NCBI RefSeq assembly: GCF_002216065.1
Contig: NZ_CP022282.1
Location: 1,736,001 to 1,800,000 of the forward strand
DNA: 64,000 nt
Reading direction: 5' to 3'
Source of the DNA: Chryseobacterium sp. T16E-39
Lineage (GTDB): Bacteria; Bacteroidota; Bacteroidia; Flavobacteriales; Weeksellaceae
Translations under genes and position numbers: made by a program
Shown here: piece after piece, positions 53,302-62,282 of the stretch
Layout of the letters: every line of letters begins with the position of its first letter
How positions within the stretch are numbered: the first letter of the stretch is position 1
Notes under the pieces: generated by a model
The model's database searches: none
What the model saw: only the letters and a program-made list of their open reading frames with translations
What the model was told of the DNA's origin: nothing

Positions 53302-53336
53302 AATAATCCGCAGAAATTCTGCGGATTATTTTATTA
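53302..53336 (+). terminator. Terminator of small lipoprotein gene 2
   Basis: AATAATCCGCAG and CTGCGGATTATT form a perfect twelve-base stem with a five-base loop, followed by TTATT. It lies only 3 bp after the stop codon. Confidence 0.88.
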
Positions 53337-53423
53337 GAAAGGGATTATTAAAAATATCCTATCAAAAAATACAATATCGTAACAATTCTCACTACTGCAC
53401 GACTTATCAATTAACATATTTGT

Positions 53424-53431
53424 TACATTTG
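53424..53431 (+). promoter_or_regulatory. -7 promoter element of the thioredoxin-fold gene
   Basis: TACATTTG is a perfect TAnnTTTG box 19 bases before the start codon. Confidence 0.5.
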
Positions 53432-53450
53432 TAATTAATAAAAAGTATTT

Positions 53451-54611
53451 ATGAAAAAGTTAGCTATACTCTCTTCCATCTTTATTGGAATACTTGCCTT
53501 TGGACAAGGAATAAAGTTTGAAGATACCAGCTTTGCAAGCGTTGTTGCCAAAGCGAAAAAAGAAAACAAACTTATTTTTATCGACGCCTATGCTTCGTGG
53601 TGTGGACCATGTAAACTGATGGTCAAAAATATTTTCCCTTTGAAAGATGTTGGGGATTATTATAATGCTCATTTTATCAATGCAAAAATTGATATGGAAA
53701 AAGGAGAAGGAATAGATCTGGCCAAAAAATATAATGTTAAGGCTTTTCCTACCTATCTATTTATCAATGGAAATGGTGAAGAAGTACACAGAACTTTAGG
53801 GTATGTAGAAGAAAAAGATTTTATTCAGTTTGCTAAAGATGCTGAAGACCCTAACAAGAGATTGACGGCATTGAAACAAAAATTTGAGAATGGAGAAAAA
53901 GATCCGGAATTCTTAAAGAATCTTGCCGATCTTACCATCTACAATGATGCTGAATTTGCAGGTAAGGTTTTAGACCGTTATTTTATGGCAAAACCAAATC
54001 TGGATAAAGAAGATGTGCAGATGCTTCTTCAGGGAATTCAAAGCACGGAGAGTCCTTTATATAAAATATTTACAGATAAAAAAGAAGATATTGTTAAGAT
54101 CCTTCCCGCTGAAAAGTATGATATGATCAACAAAAATATCAAGATGAACACCATCGTTAAAAAGTCTTACAATCCTGATACGAAAACATGGAGTGACAGC
54201 TACTTTTTTGCTGAAACACAAAAATTCTTAACCAAAGAAGAATCCGAAAAAATATTAAAAAGAGCGAAGGCGAACAGAGCATTAAAAAATAAAGATATTG
54301 CTACTTATGAAGCATTGACTTTGGAGCTGTATAAAGATTACGCTGCATCATCTTCAGAAGAACTGAATGCTATCGCATGGAATTTCTTTGAAAATGTAAA
54401 TACTAAATCATCTCTTGAAAAAGCTGTCCTTTGGGCTCAGGAGTCTGTAAAGAAAAGTGAAAACTCAGCGAATACAGATACTCTGGCTAATCTATATAAT
54501 AAAGTTGGAGATAAGAAAAATGCAAAAGTTTGGGCTGAGAAAGCAATAGCCCTTGCTAAAAGCACCGGAGAAGATGCTTCAGAGACTGAAAAATTATTGA
54601 AAAGTCTTTAA
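53451..54611 (+). CDS. Exported thioredoxin-fold protein with helical C-terminal domain
   Basis: A 386-residue protein with a signal peptide ending near FGQ. A thioredoxin domain (about 22-135) has DAYASWCGPCKLM with the redox CGPC and a cis-proline in KAFPTYLF. The C-terminal 240 residues are helical with TPR-like repeats (TLANLYNKVGDKKNAKVWAEKAIALAK). It is probably a periplasmic thiol-disulphide protein; the helical part may bind a partner. It is a single gene with its own -7 box and terminator. Confidence 0.85.
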   Translation: MKKLAILSSIFIGILAFGQGIKFEDTSFASVVAKAKKENKLIFIDAYASWCGPCKLMVKNIFPLKDVGDYYNAHFINAKIDMEKGEGIDLAKKYNVKAFPTYLFINGNGEEVHRTLGYVEEKDFIQFAKDAEDPNKRLTALKQKFENGEKDPEFLKNLADLTIYNDAEFAGKVLDRYFMAKPNLDKEDVQMLLQGIQSTESPLYKIFTDKKEDIVKILPAEKYDMINKNIKMNTIVKKSYNPDTKTWSDSYFFAETQKFLTKEESEKILKRAKANRALKNKDIATYEALTLELYKDYAASSSEELNAIAWNFFENVNTKSSLEKAVLWAQESVKKSENSANTDTLANLYNKVGDKKNAKVWAEKAIALAKSTGEDASETEKLLKSL

Positions 54612-54632
54612 ATAAAAGCTTTATATAAAAAC

Positions 54633-54664
54633 AAAAAACCGTAGCGTATGCTACGGTTTTTTTA
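54633..54664. terminator. Bidirectional terminator
   Basis: AAAAAACCGTAGC and GCTACGGTTTTTT form a thirteen-base stem around GTAT. It separates the thioredoxin-fold gene from the convergent fibre-like gene, whose stop codon is 8 bp away. Confidence 0.9.
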
Positions 54665-54671
54665 TTGAAAA

Positions 54672-55406
54672 TTATTTTAAGCGCTTCAAAGACATTTGTG
54701 TAACAGGACCAGAACCTGTGTTTCCACTACTTAGGTACTTCACAGTTACATTTCGAGTATTTGAAACTCTAAATGAATACTTTTTTGATGCCTGCATAGG
54801 AATAGAAGTGAGTAATGTGTAGGTTTGTAAGCTTCCAGTTGGAGCTGTAAAATCATCATTGACCCGGGCAACCCAGTTATTGGCACCATTATCCCAAATA
54901 CCAATCACAGGGGTAGTTGCATTACTTGTTGATAATTGTGCATTCATTCTCACCTCATACACACCATCGGCCGAAACTTTAAATGAATTGGTTGTAGCCG
55001 TCCCGGAATATGTATTTTCATTATCTATAATTTCATTTGTTAATTGTCCAATAGGATCTGCTATAGTAGATGAGGACGCAGATGTGTAATCAGCAGTCAT
55101 TTGCACCACAATTTCCTGAGCCACTATAAACTTTCCATCTACCACAATTACTGTTCCGGTAGCATCAGGAGCCCCTGCAAGACTTTGCCAGGTAGGAGCC
55201 GTTCCAGGACCATTAGATTTCAATACCTGGCCTGCTTCTCCAGCAGAACCTGCGGTTGTGCCATCTCCACCGACGTTGAGCTCATTGACCAATTGTAAGG
55301 AACCGTTTACGTGTAATGTTTTTTGTGGAGTTGTCGTGTTAACCCCCACTTGTGCGTAGGAGATTAAAGGAAGCAGTACTGCTCCCAGAAATAGATTTTT
55401 TTTCAT
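54672..55406 (-). CDS. Secreted tail-fibre/C1q-like surface protein
   Basis: A 244-residue exported protein with signal MKKNLFLGAVLLPLISYAQ. Right after it comes VGVNTTTPQKTLHVNGSLQL, the opening of a large Bacteroidota family of fibre-like surface proteins. The C-terminal 150 residues look like a beta-jelly-roll of C1q/TNF type (TNSFKVSADGVYEVRMNAQLS, SIPMQASKKYSFRVSNTRNVTVKYL). It may be a trimer on the cell surface or secreted. Its role is unknown. It is a single gene. Confidence 0.7.
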   Translation of the reverse strand: MKKNLFLGAVLLPLISYAQVGVNTTTPQKTLHVNGSLQLVNELNVGGDGTTAGSAGEAGQVLKSNGPGTAPTWQSLAGAPDATGTVIVVDGKFIVAQEIVVQMTADYTSASSSTIADPIGQLTNEIIDNENTYSGTATTNSFKVSADGVYEVRMNAQLSTSNATTPVIGIWDNGANNWVARVNDDFTAPTGSLQTYTLLTSIPMQASKKYSFRVSNTRNVTVKYLSSGNTGSGPVTQMSLKRLK

Positions 55407-55951
55407 TGTTTGTATTTTTAAAAATTATAAATATTATCAGAATAAGTAACCATAGTTATTTACTGGATACCCATTCTATCCATTGATTTTTATACCAATA
55501 ATTGGGTTTTTAAATAAAATCCGGAAAGGGATCACAACATATATACCAACTATGCGTAATATTGTCTCTCAAATGAATTCAACCCACTCATTATCACACC
55601 ATTACACACAAGTGTTCCGAAAAATTTATACGGTAAAATATGCTGCTTTGCTATTTCTCTTCAGATCGAGTTTATTGACGAACTGTAAAGAATTTTTTCA
55701 TAGAAATGCAGAAGATCGTTGTAATATTTCCTGATCGTACACAGGAAATCATGTAGAGTATCTACTACTTTGAGATTGTTTTTTCATTTTTGCTTTAGTT
55801 TGTGTTTTTTAAATAATTACCCAAATATAACAATTATAAGTGAAAATAAAACAATTTCATTCTTTTTTAATAAATTTTTAATATTCTCATTTACAATTCT
55901 TTTGGCCTTAGGAATGTCTCTAAAACAGCCGTACCATATAAAATATCATAT
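55407..55951. other. Intergenic region with an inverted repeat
   Basis: A 545 bp AT-rich gap upstream of the fibre-like gene and downstream of fabH. ATTTCCTG at 55726-55733 and CAGGAAAT at 55742-55749 are perfect inverted repeats with an 8-base spacer, perhaps an operator. Short open frames here lack protein-like character. Nothing else is seen. Confidence 0.4.
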
Positions 55952-55986
55952 AAAAAAAACCGCGAAAATTTGCGGTTTTTATTTTT
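55952..55986. terminator. Terminator of fabH
   Basis: AAAAACCGC and GCGGTTTTT form a nine-base stem around GAAAATTT (55955-55980). On the minus strand it ends in a run of T, 17 bp after the fabH stop. Confidence 0.88.
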
Positions 55987-56002
55987 GATCACATTGAAAA
56001 TT

Positions 56003-57025
56003 TTAATATTCAAAAAGCACACTTCCCCAGGTAAATCCACTTCCGAAAGCGGAAAGAAGAACTAAATCCCCCCTTTTTATTTTACCTTCTTCAATCGCTT
56101 CACTTAAAGCAATTGGAATAGAAGCAGCTGTTGTATTTCCATATTTCTGGATATTGTTGTGAATCTTCTCATCCGGTAATCCAAATTTTTGCTGCACAAA
56201 CTGGGCAATTCTCAAATTAGCCTGATGCGGAATAAACATATCCACATCTTCAATTGTTTTTCCGGCTTTATCCAAAGCTTCCATCATCGTTTCAGGAAAT
56301 CTTGTCACGGCATTCTTAAACACAAAGTTTCCGTTCATGATCGGATATACTTCTTTATTGGTGACATTTTCCGGCTCTTTTCTCATCCTGTCACTCCATC
56401 CGTATTTAGAACCTGGAAACTGGGTACACAGTTCGTCTGCATATTTCCCTTCAGAATGCATATTGAACGATAAAATATCCCCGGCATTCTCATCTTCGGT
56501 TGCAGAAAGAATAATCGCTCCTGCCCCATCTCCGAAAATTACAGAAACCCCTCTTCCTTCATCAGAAAAATCCAAGCCGAAAGAGTGGACTTCAGCTCCG
56601 ACTACCAGAATATTTTTATAGGCTCCTGTTTTAATAAAAGCATTGGCTACGCTCATCGCATACACAAACCCAGAGCATTGATTTCTCACATCCAATGCTC
56701 CAATAGTATCACAGCCTAACATATCCTGAAGCAATACTCCACAACCCGGAAAATAGTAATCGGGAGAAAGCGTAGCGAAAACAATATAATCGATATCTTT
56801 ACCGGTTAAGCCTGCTTTTTCAAGTGCTTTTTCAGTAGCTTTATATGCTAAATAAGCCGTTGTCTCCTGAGAATCGTTTCTGTTTTTTCGATGTCTTCTT
56901 TCTTTGATGCCGGTTCTTTCTGTGATCCATTCATCATTAGTGGTCATTAATTTAGCTAAATCATCATTGGTTACAACATTATCCGGAACATAAAATCCGA
57001 TTCCTTTTATTGTACTTTTAATCAT
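56003..57025 (-). CDS. fabH: Beta-ketoacyl-ACP synthase III
   Basis: A 340-residue KAS III. The active-site Cys is in DVRNQCSGFVYAM near residue 115, His in IPHQANLRIAQ near 269 and Asn in YGNTTAASIP near 299. NDEWITERTGIKERR near the start is the usual FabH motif. It starts fatty acid chains by condensing an acyl-CoA with malonyl-ACP. In Flavobacteriia this enzyme often accepts branched primers. ATG at 57025 was chosen over an upstream TTG. It is a single gene, probably one of several fabH copies. Confidence 0.93.
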   Translation of the reverse strand: MIKSTIKGIGFYVPDNVVTNDDLAKLMTTNDEWITERTGIKERRHRKNRNDSQETTAYLAYKATEKALEKAGLTGKDIDYIVFATLSPDYYFPGCGVLLQDMLGCDTIGALDVRNQCSGFVYAMSVANAFIKTGAYKNILVVGAEVHSFGLDFSDEGRGVSVIFGDGAGAIILSATEDENAGDILSFNMHSEGKYADELCTQFPGSKYGWSDRMRKEPENVTNKEVYPIMNGNFVFKNAVTRFPETMMEALDKAGKTIEDVDMFIPHQANLRIAQFVQQKFGLPDEKIHNNIQKYGNTTAASIPIALSEAIEEGKIKRGDLVLLSAFGSGFTWGSVLFEY

Positions 57026-57043
57026 ATAGTTTTTTAATTTTGG

Positions 57044-57079
57044 CAAAGATAAACTTATTTAATCCATAGTATTTCAAAA
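57044..57079 (-). promoter_or_regulatory. Promoter of fabH
   Basis: On the minus strand TTTTG (57079-57075) and TATCTTTG (57051-57044) are separated by 23 bases, matching the Bacteroidota -33/-7 consensus at the long end of its spacing. The -7 box ends 18 bases before the start codon. Confidence 0.6.
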
Positions 57080-57097
57080 TATTAGTATTTTTACTTT

Positions 57098-57997
57098 ATG
57101 CCAATTGATACGATATACAGAGATTCCCACTGTGAGTGGGTAGATGTAGAAGCTCCTACTGCTGAGGACCTGCAATTTCTTCATGAAAGATATGAGATCA
57201 ACAATCTTCTTCTGGAAGATACGCTGGATCCGAATCACTTACCGAAATATGAAGAGGATGGAAATGTAAAATTCTTTTTACTACGGGAAAGCACAGAGCT
57301 GGAAAGGAAAAACCTGAATACCATCAGTGATATCAGCACCAAGATTGGTATTTTTATTTTAGGGAATACCATCATCACTGTTCACAGGATGAAAACAAAA
57401 AGTATCTCCGAAACCAAAAAGCAACTTTCTGCTGATCAAACCAGCACATCTCCTGAAAAAGTGGCATTAATGATTGCCCTGCTGATCATGAAAAGTTTTG
57501 ATGATGAATCGATCAGCCTGCTGGAAACTATGGATAATATTGAAAATGAGATTTTTCTAAAGAATACCAACCACACAACACAGATCCGAAGACTTTATAA
57601 GCTAAAGAGAAAATCAGGATTGAATTCCAGAGTATTGATCATTTCTACAGATGCGGTTGACAAGTTTAAACTCTTAAACTTACAGGATTCCGAATTTGTG
57701 GATCTGAAAGATAAACACAAGGATGTTGTGGCCGATTTTGATCACCTGAACATTCAGATTACCAACCTTATTTCTATGTTTCTTGCACTCTCCGATCAAA
57801 AGGCCAACCAGGTGATGAAAGTACTGGCTATCTATTCAGTTTACTTTTTACCGATCACCTTTATTGCTGGAGTATATGGGATGAATTTTGATAATATGCC
57901 GGAACTTCACCATAAGCATGGATATTATTTTACATTAGGGTTAATGGCATTAATTGTCATTGTTACTTTTATCTATGCGAGAAGAAAACAATGGTAG
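57098..57997 (+). CDS. CorA-family Mg2+/divalent-cation transporter
   Basis: A 299-residue CorA-like channel. The N-terminal cytosolic domain (about 1-235) is rich in charged helices. Two C-terminal membrane helices flank the selectivity motif GMNFDNMPE near residue 265 (the GMN hallmark). It ends with the basic RRKQW. It should move Mg2+ (or Co2+/Ni2+) inward as a pentamer. It is divergent from fabH. I do not assign it to corA proper, since the family is broad. Confidence 0.9.
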   Translation: MPIDTIYRDSHCEWVDVEAPTAEDLQFLHERYEINNLLLEDTLDPNHLPKYEEDGNVKFFLLRESTELERKNLNTISDISTKIGIFILGNTIITVHRMKTKSISETKKQLSADQTSTSPEKVALMIALLIMKSFDDESISLLETMDNIENEIFLKNTNHTTQIRRLYKLKRKSGLNSRVLIISTDAVDKFKLLNLQDSEFVDLKDKHKDVVADFDHLNIQITNLISMFLALSDQKANQVMKVLAIYSVYFLPITFIAGVYGMNFDNMPELHHKHGYYFTLGLMALIVIVTFIYARRKQW

Positions 57998-58132
57998 TTT
58001 TACGGATGAATTAGGGGGAAAACACTTCTTTCCCGGATTTCTTTTATCATTATTTTTATGCTTTGAAACTTTGTAAGGGAGTAATTTCTTATAAAACCTG
58101 CAGAATATTTTTTAACGCAGAAATGCAAAATA

Positions 58133-58184
58133 ATTGAAGTCGCTATTGTAAGAGATTGCTTCACCTTCGGTTCGCAATGACAAT
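58133..58184 (+). repeat. Dispersed intergenic fragment (GATTGCTTC...CGCAATGAC)
   Basis: AGATTGCTTCACCTTCGG followed by TTCGCAATGACA belongs to a fragment family seen also near 32651-32682, 51430 and, more degenerate, 26903. It lies between the CorA-type and patatin genes. Confidence 0.55.
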
Positions 58185-58204
58185 TAAGTAACACTAAAAA
58201 CACC

Positions 58205-59791
58205 ATGAAAACTGATCTTCTTAATAAAATTCTGGATGATGATGTCCTTTCAAAGGCGTCTAAAGATAAATTGAAAGCCCTCCATGAAAATATTTCCACC
58301 AAGGAGTTTTCAGACCTTCTTGATGATGCCGGAAACCAGTATGTAGAATTTGTACAGGAAGGCGGCGGTGTTTGGGGAAGCGCCCTTGTAGGGTATCTGT
58401 ATGGCCTTGAAATCTTTGGAGTCCGTTTTCTGAAAGTAGCTGGGACAAGCGCCGGAGCTATCAATACCATGCTTATTGCAGCTTACAAAACAAAGGAAGA
58501 AGCTAAAAGTGAAATGATTAAAGAAATCCTATTCAACTGGAATTTTGCTGATTTTATGGATGGTAAACCTTATGTACGGACAACCATCCATGCAATGCTC
58601 AATAATAAGAACTTTCTGAAAATAAATGCGATTATTGCAGTCATTCTTTTACTCATTCTTGTTATTTCCCCATTTGCAATTCCTTCAGAAACCATATGGC
58701 AGGCAAAACTTCTTTTCCTTGTTCCCATTATTCCTCTGATCATCCTGTTCTTTTGTATCCGAAAATTTTATAATGATTTCAGGAAGCAAAACAGTGGTCT
58801 TAATCCTGGAAATGCTTTTCTGAATACCATGAAAGACGCACTGGACGGTTTTGGAGTAAAAACGGTAGCCGAGCTGAATCAAAAATTTGCGGCAAAAGAA
58901 TACGACCTCAATCTCAATTACAGGTATGGAAATAATCAGGAATATTATACCATCGCATTAAATAGTATCGAAGAGATCAAGAACAACATTCAGGAACATA
59001 TTGACGAAACCCAGTATAAAATATTTTACGATAGCGCCGTCAGCAATGATCACTATAAGAATAATCCTTTCTATCAATTAAGATCTGAATATGTAGTAAT
59101 CGCTACTGATATCAATGCGAAGATCAAAGTTGAATTGCCATCAATGGCCAATCTATATTGGTCGGAAGAAGAATTGAAACACAGCAGCCCGGCAGAATTT
59201 GTGCGTGCTTCAATGTCTGTACCCTTCTTTTTTGAACCATTACAAAAACGGATCAACAAAGATGATGATTCAGTGAAATACGCCTGGAGATTCTGGATGA
59301 ATACAAAATCTGAAGATATTTATCCTGTAGGTGTTTTTATTGATGGTGGAAGCATCTCAAATTTCCCCATCGATCTTTTTCATGCCAATGATGTATTTTA
59401 TCCTAGAATGCCTTTGTTTGGGGTACAACTCACCAGTAATTCTGAAGTGGATGCTGAAAAAGGAAAAACAAGTGAACAGATTTTAAAGACTCCTTTTTCC
59501 TATGCCGGAAATATGATTGATACTTTAAAAGGATTTAATGATAAATCTTTTCTTACTAAACATACTTTTTATCGGTTGTACAGCATACAAACTGTAGATT
59601 GTGGTACCAGCAGCTGGCTTAATTTCTTTATGAAAAGAGAAGAAAAAGAACAGCTTTTTAATGCCGGCTTCCTTGCAGCCCTCGATTTCCTTAATGGCTT
59701 TGATTGGAAAAAATATAAAAAGGAAAGAATGATGATCTCCATGAAAGAGAAAAAAATACTGAAAGAGGAAGATACCAAGACGGTGGGATGA
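58205..59791 (+). CDS. Patatin-like phospholipase with membrane hairpin
   Basis: A 528-residue patatin-family lipase. The oxyanion-hole glycines lie in EGGGVWGSALVG near residue 53, the catalytic Ser in VAGTSAGAINTM near 82, and the catalytic Asp in FIDGGSISNFP near 380. Between Ser and Asp there is an insertion with two hydrophobic helices (about 140-190: IIAVILLLILVISPFAI and FLVPIIPLIILFFCI), so it is probably an integral inner-membrane protein with a cytosolic catalytic domain. It should hydrolyse acyl esters of phospholipids. The catalytic dyad is intact. It is a single gene. Confidence 0.88.
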   Translation: MKTDLLNKILDDDVLSKASKDKLKALHENISTKEFSDLLDDAGNQYVEFVQEGGGVWGSALVGYLYGLEIFGVRFLKVAGTSAGAINTMLIAAYKTKEEAKSEMIKEILFNWNFADFMDGKPYVRTTIHAMLNNKNFLKINAIIAVILLLILVISPFAIPSETIWQAKLLFLVPIIPLIILFFCIRKFYNDFRKQNSGLNPGNAFLNTMKDALDGFGVKTVAELNQKFAAKEYDLNLNYRYGNNQEYYTIALNSIEEIKNNIQEHIDETQYKIFYDSAVSNDHYKNNPFYQLRSEYVVIATDINAKIKVELPSMANLYWSEEELKHSSPAEFVRASMSVPFFFEPLQKRINKDDDSVKYAWRFWMNTKSEDIYPVGVFIDGGSISNFPIDLFHANDVFYPRMPLFGVQLTSNSEVDAEKGKTSEQILKTPFSYAGNMIDTLKGFNDKSFLTKHTFYRLYSIQTVDCGTSSWLNFFMKREEKEQLFNAGFLAALDFLNGFDWKKYKKERMMISMKEKKILKEEDTKTVG

Positions 59792-59843
59792 GAGATTTTT
59801 GAGTATTTTTGAAACAAATTTTTCAATAAAACCATTATTATCA

Positions 59844-60509
59844 ATGAAGACCTTAGTAATATTATTTTCTATTATTCCATTATTTGTCTTTAGTCAAAAC
59901 TTTGATTACAAAAGAGACTTCGAAAATATTCTAAAAGAAACTCAAGATAAAAAATCTGATCTGAACTATGAAAGTTTACTGGAGAGATACAATAAAGTTG
60001 ACACAACTCTTACAAATAAACAAATGCTATCATTACTCATTGGATTTACTGTTAATAAAAATTATAAGCCATATAAAGACATTGAATTTGGAAGAAACCT
60101 ATACAAGTTGAATGATGAAAAAAAATTCAATGAAGTTATTAAAACTGGAAATGAATTTCTAAGTACTCATCCCTTTGATATCAAAACTCTTTATGAAACT
60201 TCCTATGCACAAAGCGAAAGTGGGAATGACAAAGTAGCCGAAAGCTATTTAATTAAGGCAATGTTAATTTTTAAAGCAATGAACTATAGTGGTAGTACTA
60301 CATCAATGGATACTGCATTTTTCGCATTAAATCCAACTGATGGACAAGACTTTATAAGAAAGGGAATTGGTGCTAAAATTGGAATGATGGGCTCCAGTAA
60401 AGATAAGAATGGATACTTTATAGATATATTAGAGGCCATTTTTAAAGATGATTCAAGACAAACTTTCTATTTTGTAATTCCTCATGCAACTAAAAAAATG
60501 TTTGAATAA
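59844..60509 (+). CDS. DUF4919-like exported protein
   Basis: A 221-residue protein with a signal peptide (MKTLVILFSIIPLFVFSQ) and a helical body (DYKRDFENILKETQDKKSDLNYESLLERY and others). It resembles DUF4919 proteins, which seem to be TPR-like. The function is unknown. The ATG at 59844 is chosen, because the frame upstream would lack a signal-like start. Its stop codon TAA shares its last base with the ATG of the following DUF2199 gene (overlap of one base), so the two are coupled. Confidence 0.65.
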   Translation: MKTLVILFSIIPLFVFSQNFDYKRDFENILKETQDKKSDLNYESLLERYNKVDTTLTNKQMLSLLIGFTVNKNYKPYKDIEFGRNLYKLNDEKKFNEVIKTGNEFLSTHPFDIKTLYETSYAQSESGNDKVAESYLIKAMLIFKAMNYSGSTTSMDTAFFALNPTDGQDFIRKGIGAKIGMMGSSKDKNGYFIDILEAIFKDDSRQTFYFVIPHATKKMFE

Positions 60510-61009
60510 TGACAAAATATATCTGCGAATGTTGTGGCAAAGAAATGGAAGACTGGCCTGCCCTTGCTTACAAATCTCCTTCAAGTTATATGCAATTAAC
60601 TAAAGAGGAATTAGAGAATGCTGAACTTAGCTCAGATTTGTGCGTTATTGAACATCCCGAACAAACAGACCGATTTATCCGTACGGTATTGGTGCAGGAA
60701 GTTATTGAAAGCTGTCAAACTCTTGAATATGGAGTTTGGGTGACTTTAAGTGAAAAAAGCTTTAATGAATATGTCGAAAACTATGATAATAAAGAATTCG
60801 AAGCTGAATATTTTGGATGGCTTTCAAATTATCTGCCTGATTATGATTTCTCAGAAAGTATCCCTACTAACGTTGTAGTAAATAATAAAATAGGACGACC
60901 TTTTGTTTATCCACATGAGAGCTTTGAACATCCATTTGTGGAAGATTTCTATAATGGGTTACCAATAGAAGAAGCTGAAAGGAGAATTAACAACCTTTTA
61001 AATAGATAA
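60509..61009 (+). CDS. DUF2199-family protein
   Basis: A 166-residue cytosolic protein. The N-terminus has CECCGKEMEDWPALAY with a CxxC-type pair and tryptophan, and the middle has SSDLCVIEHPEQTDRFIRTVLV and WVTLSEKSFNEY, typical of DUF2199. The Cys pair could bind zinc. The function is unknown; family members are often found near toxin-immunity or polymorphic loci, but I see no such partner here. It is coupled to the preceding DUF4919 gene. Confidence 0.75.
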   Translation: MTKYICECCGKEMEDWPALAYKSPSSYMQLTKEELENAELSSDLCVIEHPEQTDRFIRTVLVQEVIESCQTLEYGVWVTLSEKSFNEYVENYDNKEFEAEYFGWLSNYLPDYDFSESIPTNVVVNNKIGRPFVYPHESFEHPFVEDFYNGLPIEEAERRINNLLNR

Positions 61010-61160
61010 AATAATGATTCAACTTTAATAAGTTGGAGAATAGAGAATGTAAATTATAAAGAGTAGGTCTTAAGTAGATCCTTCGACTCCGTTCAGGATG
61101 AAATTCCTAATACAAATTGTTCTATCAGAACAGAATCGACGATACTACTTTCTTAAATAG

Positions 61161-61691
61161 CTATAGCTTATCAATAAACTCCAGATACATTGGAACACTT
61201 CTATCAATCCATTCTTTAGAACTATTAAGCTCTATTCCATAATACACAAACATTCCCTGATAATGAGCTTTTATATACTCAAAACTTAGCTCATAGGGTC
61301 TTGCCAACTCTTCCATTGTGTATTTATATTCACCGGATGCGGAGTAGTCTTCCTTTTCAACTCCTGCTGTTATGGATAAGGCAACCTTCTTCCCTCCCAC
61401 TTTGAATCCACTTTTGCTTCCGTATGCCCAGCCATAAGTTAGCACTTCATCAAACCATTTTTTCAAAAGTGGCGGACTGCTGAACCAATAGAATGGAAAC
61501 TGGAAAACAATTTTATCATAGTTTTCAATAAGTTGCTGTTCTTTGGCGACATCAATTTTCTCATCAGGATATACACTGTATAAATCATGAACAGTATATT
61601 TTTCAGGATATTTCTCCAATTCCTCTTTCCATTTTTTATTAATTAAAGAATCCTCCATATGGGGGTGGGTTATAATAACTAATGTTTTCAT
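61161..61691 (-). CDS. NAD(P)H-dependent quinone-reductase-like flavoprotein
   Basis: A 176-residue flavodoxin-2-fold enzyme of the MdaB/KefF group. It begins MKTLVIITHPHMEDSLINKK and has KIVFQFPFYWFSSPPLLKKWFDEVLTYGWAYG, the FMN-binding core. It probably reduces quinones with NAD(P)H. The ATG at 61691 fits the family start; the longer frame would use GTG. It is divergent from an HxlR regulator that most likely controls it, a common arrangement for this pair. Confidence 0.88.
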   Translation of the reverse strand: MKTLVIITHPHMEDSLINKKWKEELEKYPEKYTVHDLYSVYPDEKIDVAKEQQLIENYDKIVFQFPFYWFSSPPLLKKWFDEVLTYGWAYGSKSGFKVGGKKVALSITAGVEKEDYSASGEYKYTMEELARPYELSFEYIKAHYQGMFVYYGIELNSSKEWIDRSVPMYLEFIDKL

Positions 61692-61739
61692 TTTCTTAAA
61701 ATTTACTCCTACAAAAATAATCCACTTCACTTACATTTC

Positions 61740-61766
61740 GTACATTAGCATCTAATTGTATGGTAC
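61740..61766. promoter_or_regulatory. Imperfect palindrome between quinone reductase and HxlR genes
   Basis: GTACATTAG (61740-61748) and CTAATTGTA (61752-61760), with GTAC again at 61763-61766, form an imperfect inverted repeat in the 92 bp divergent gap. It is a possible HxlR operator. The evidence is weak. Confidence 0.3.
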
Positions 61767-61783
61767 TATAAAAAAGGTAAGTA

Positions 61784-62152
61784 ATGGGTAAAATAAAGGA
61801 AACTTCTACAAATTTCGCTAATAAAAAGGTACTTGCTGATGAGTGTTCAGAGGTGTATGCATCCAATATCATTGGTGGACAATGGTCACTGGCGATATGC
61901 AGCTGGCTGATCAACGGGAAATTAAGATTTGGGGAATTGAAAAAACTCCTTCCAAATATTACGGAACGGATGCTTACTCTACAGCTTCGAAGGCTTGAAG
62001 AAAGTAAGATCATTACCCGAACTGTATTCGCAGAAGTTCCGCCCCGTGTTGAATATGAACTTACAGAAATTGGCTATAAACTTAAACCCATTATTACGGA
62101 GCTTGAACAATGGGGAAAAGAGCATAAGGAAATTGTGAAGACAAGTGAATAG
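61784..62152 (+). CDS. HxlR-family transcriptional regulator
   Basis: A 122-residue winged-helix protein. IGGQWSLAICSWLI near residue 30 corresponds to the HxlR hallmark, followed by RFGELKKLLPNITERMLTLQLRRLEE and the wing RVEYELTEIGYKL. Cys21 stands just before the DNA-binding domain as in thiol-sensing members. It probably regulates the divergent quinone-reductase gene in response to electrophiles or quinones; that is inferred from known pairs. Confidence 0.9.
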   Translation: MGKIKETSTNFANKKVLADECSEVYASNIIGGQWSLAICSWLINGKLRFGELKKLLPNITERMLTLQLRRLEESKIITRTVFAEVPPRVEYELTEIGYKLKPIITELEQWGKEHKEIVKTSE

Positions 62153-62207
62153 GAAAATATTAGATAAAGCTACTGTATAATTTTTACTTTGTTAGTTGAA
62201 TATGCAA

Positions 62208-62262
62208 AGGTTCTCGATACATTTTTCTTCATGAAATGAAGAAAAACACTCGAACTGACGGA
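62208..62262. repeat. Single fragment of the intergenic repeat family, hairpin part
   Basis: GGTTCTCGATACATTTTTC and CTTCATGAAATGAAG followed by ACACTCGAACTGACGG match the central part of the large repeat units. TTTTTCTTCAT-GAA-ATGAAGAAAAA is a perfect hairpin here. It sits between the convergent HxlR and tag genes and could act as a terminator. Confidence 0.7.
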
Positions 62263-62282
62263 CAAGCAATATTTATCTTATT

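Noticed and set aside
58000..58470. A 156-codon minus-strand frame over the start of the patatin gene
   Set aside because: It overlaps the patatin nucleophile region antisense and a dispersed repeat; no domain seen.
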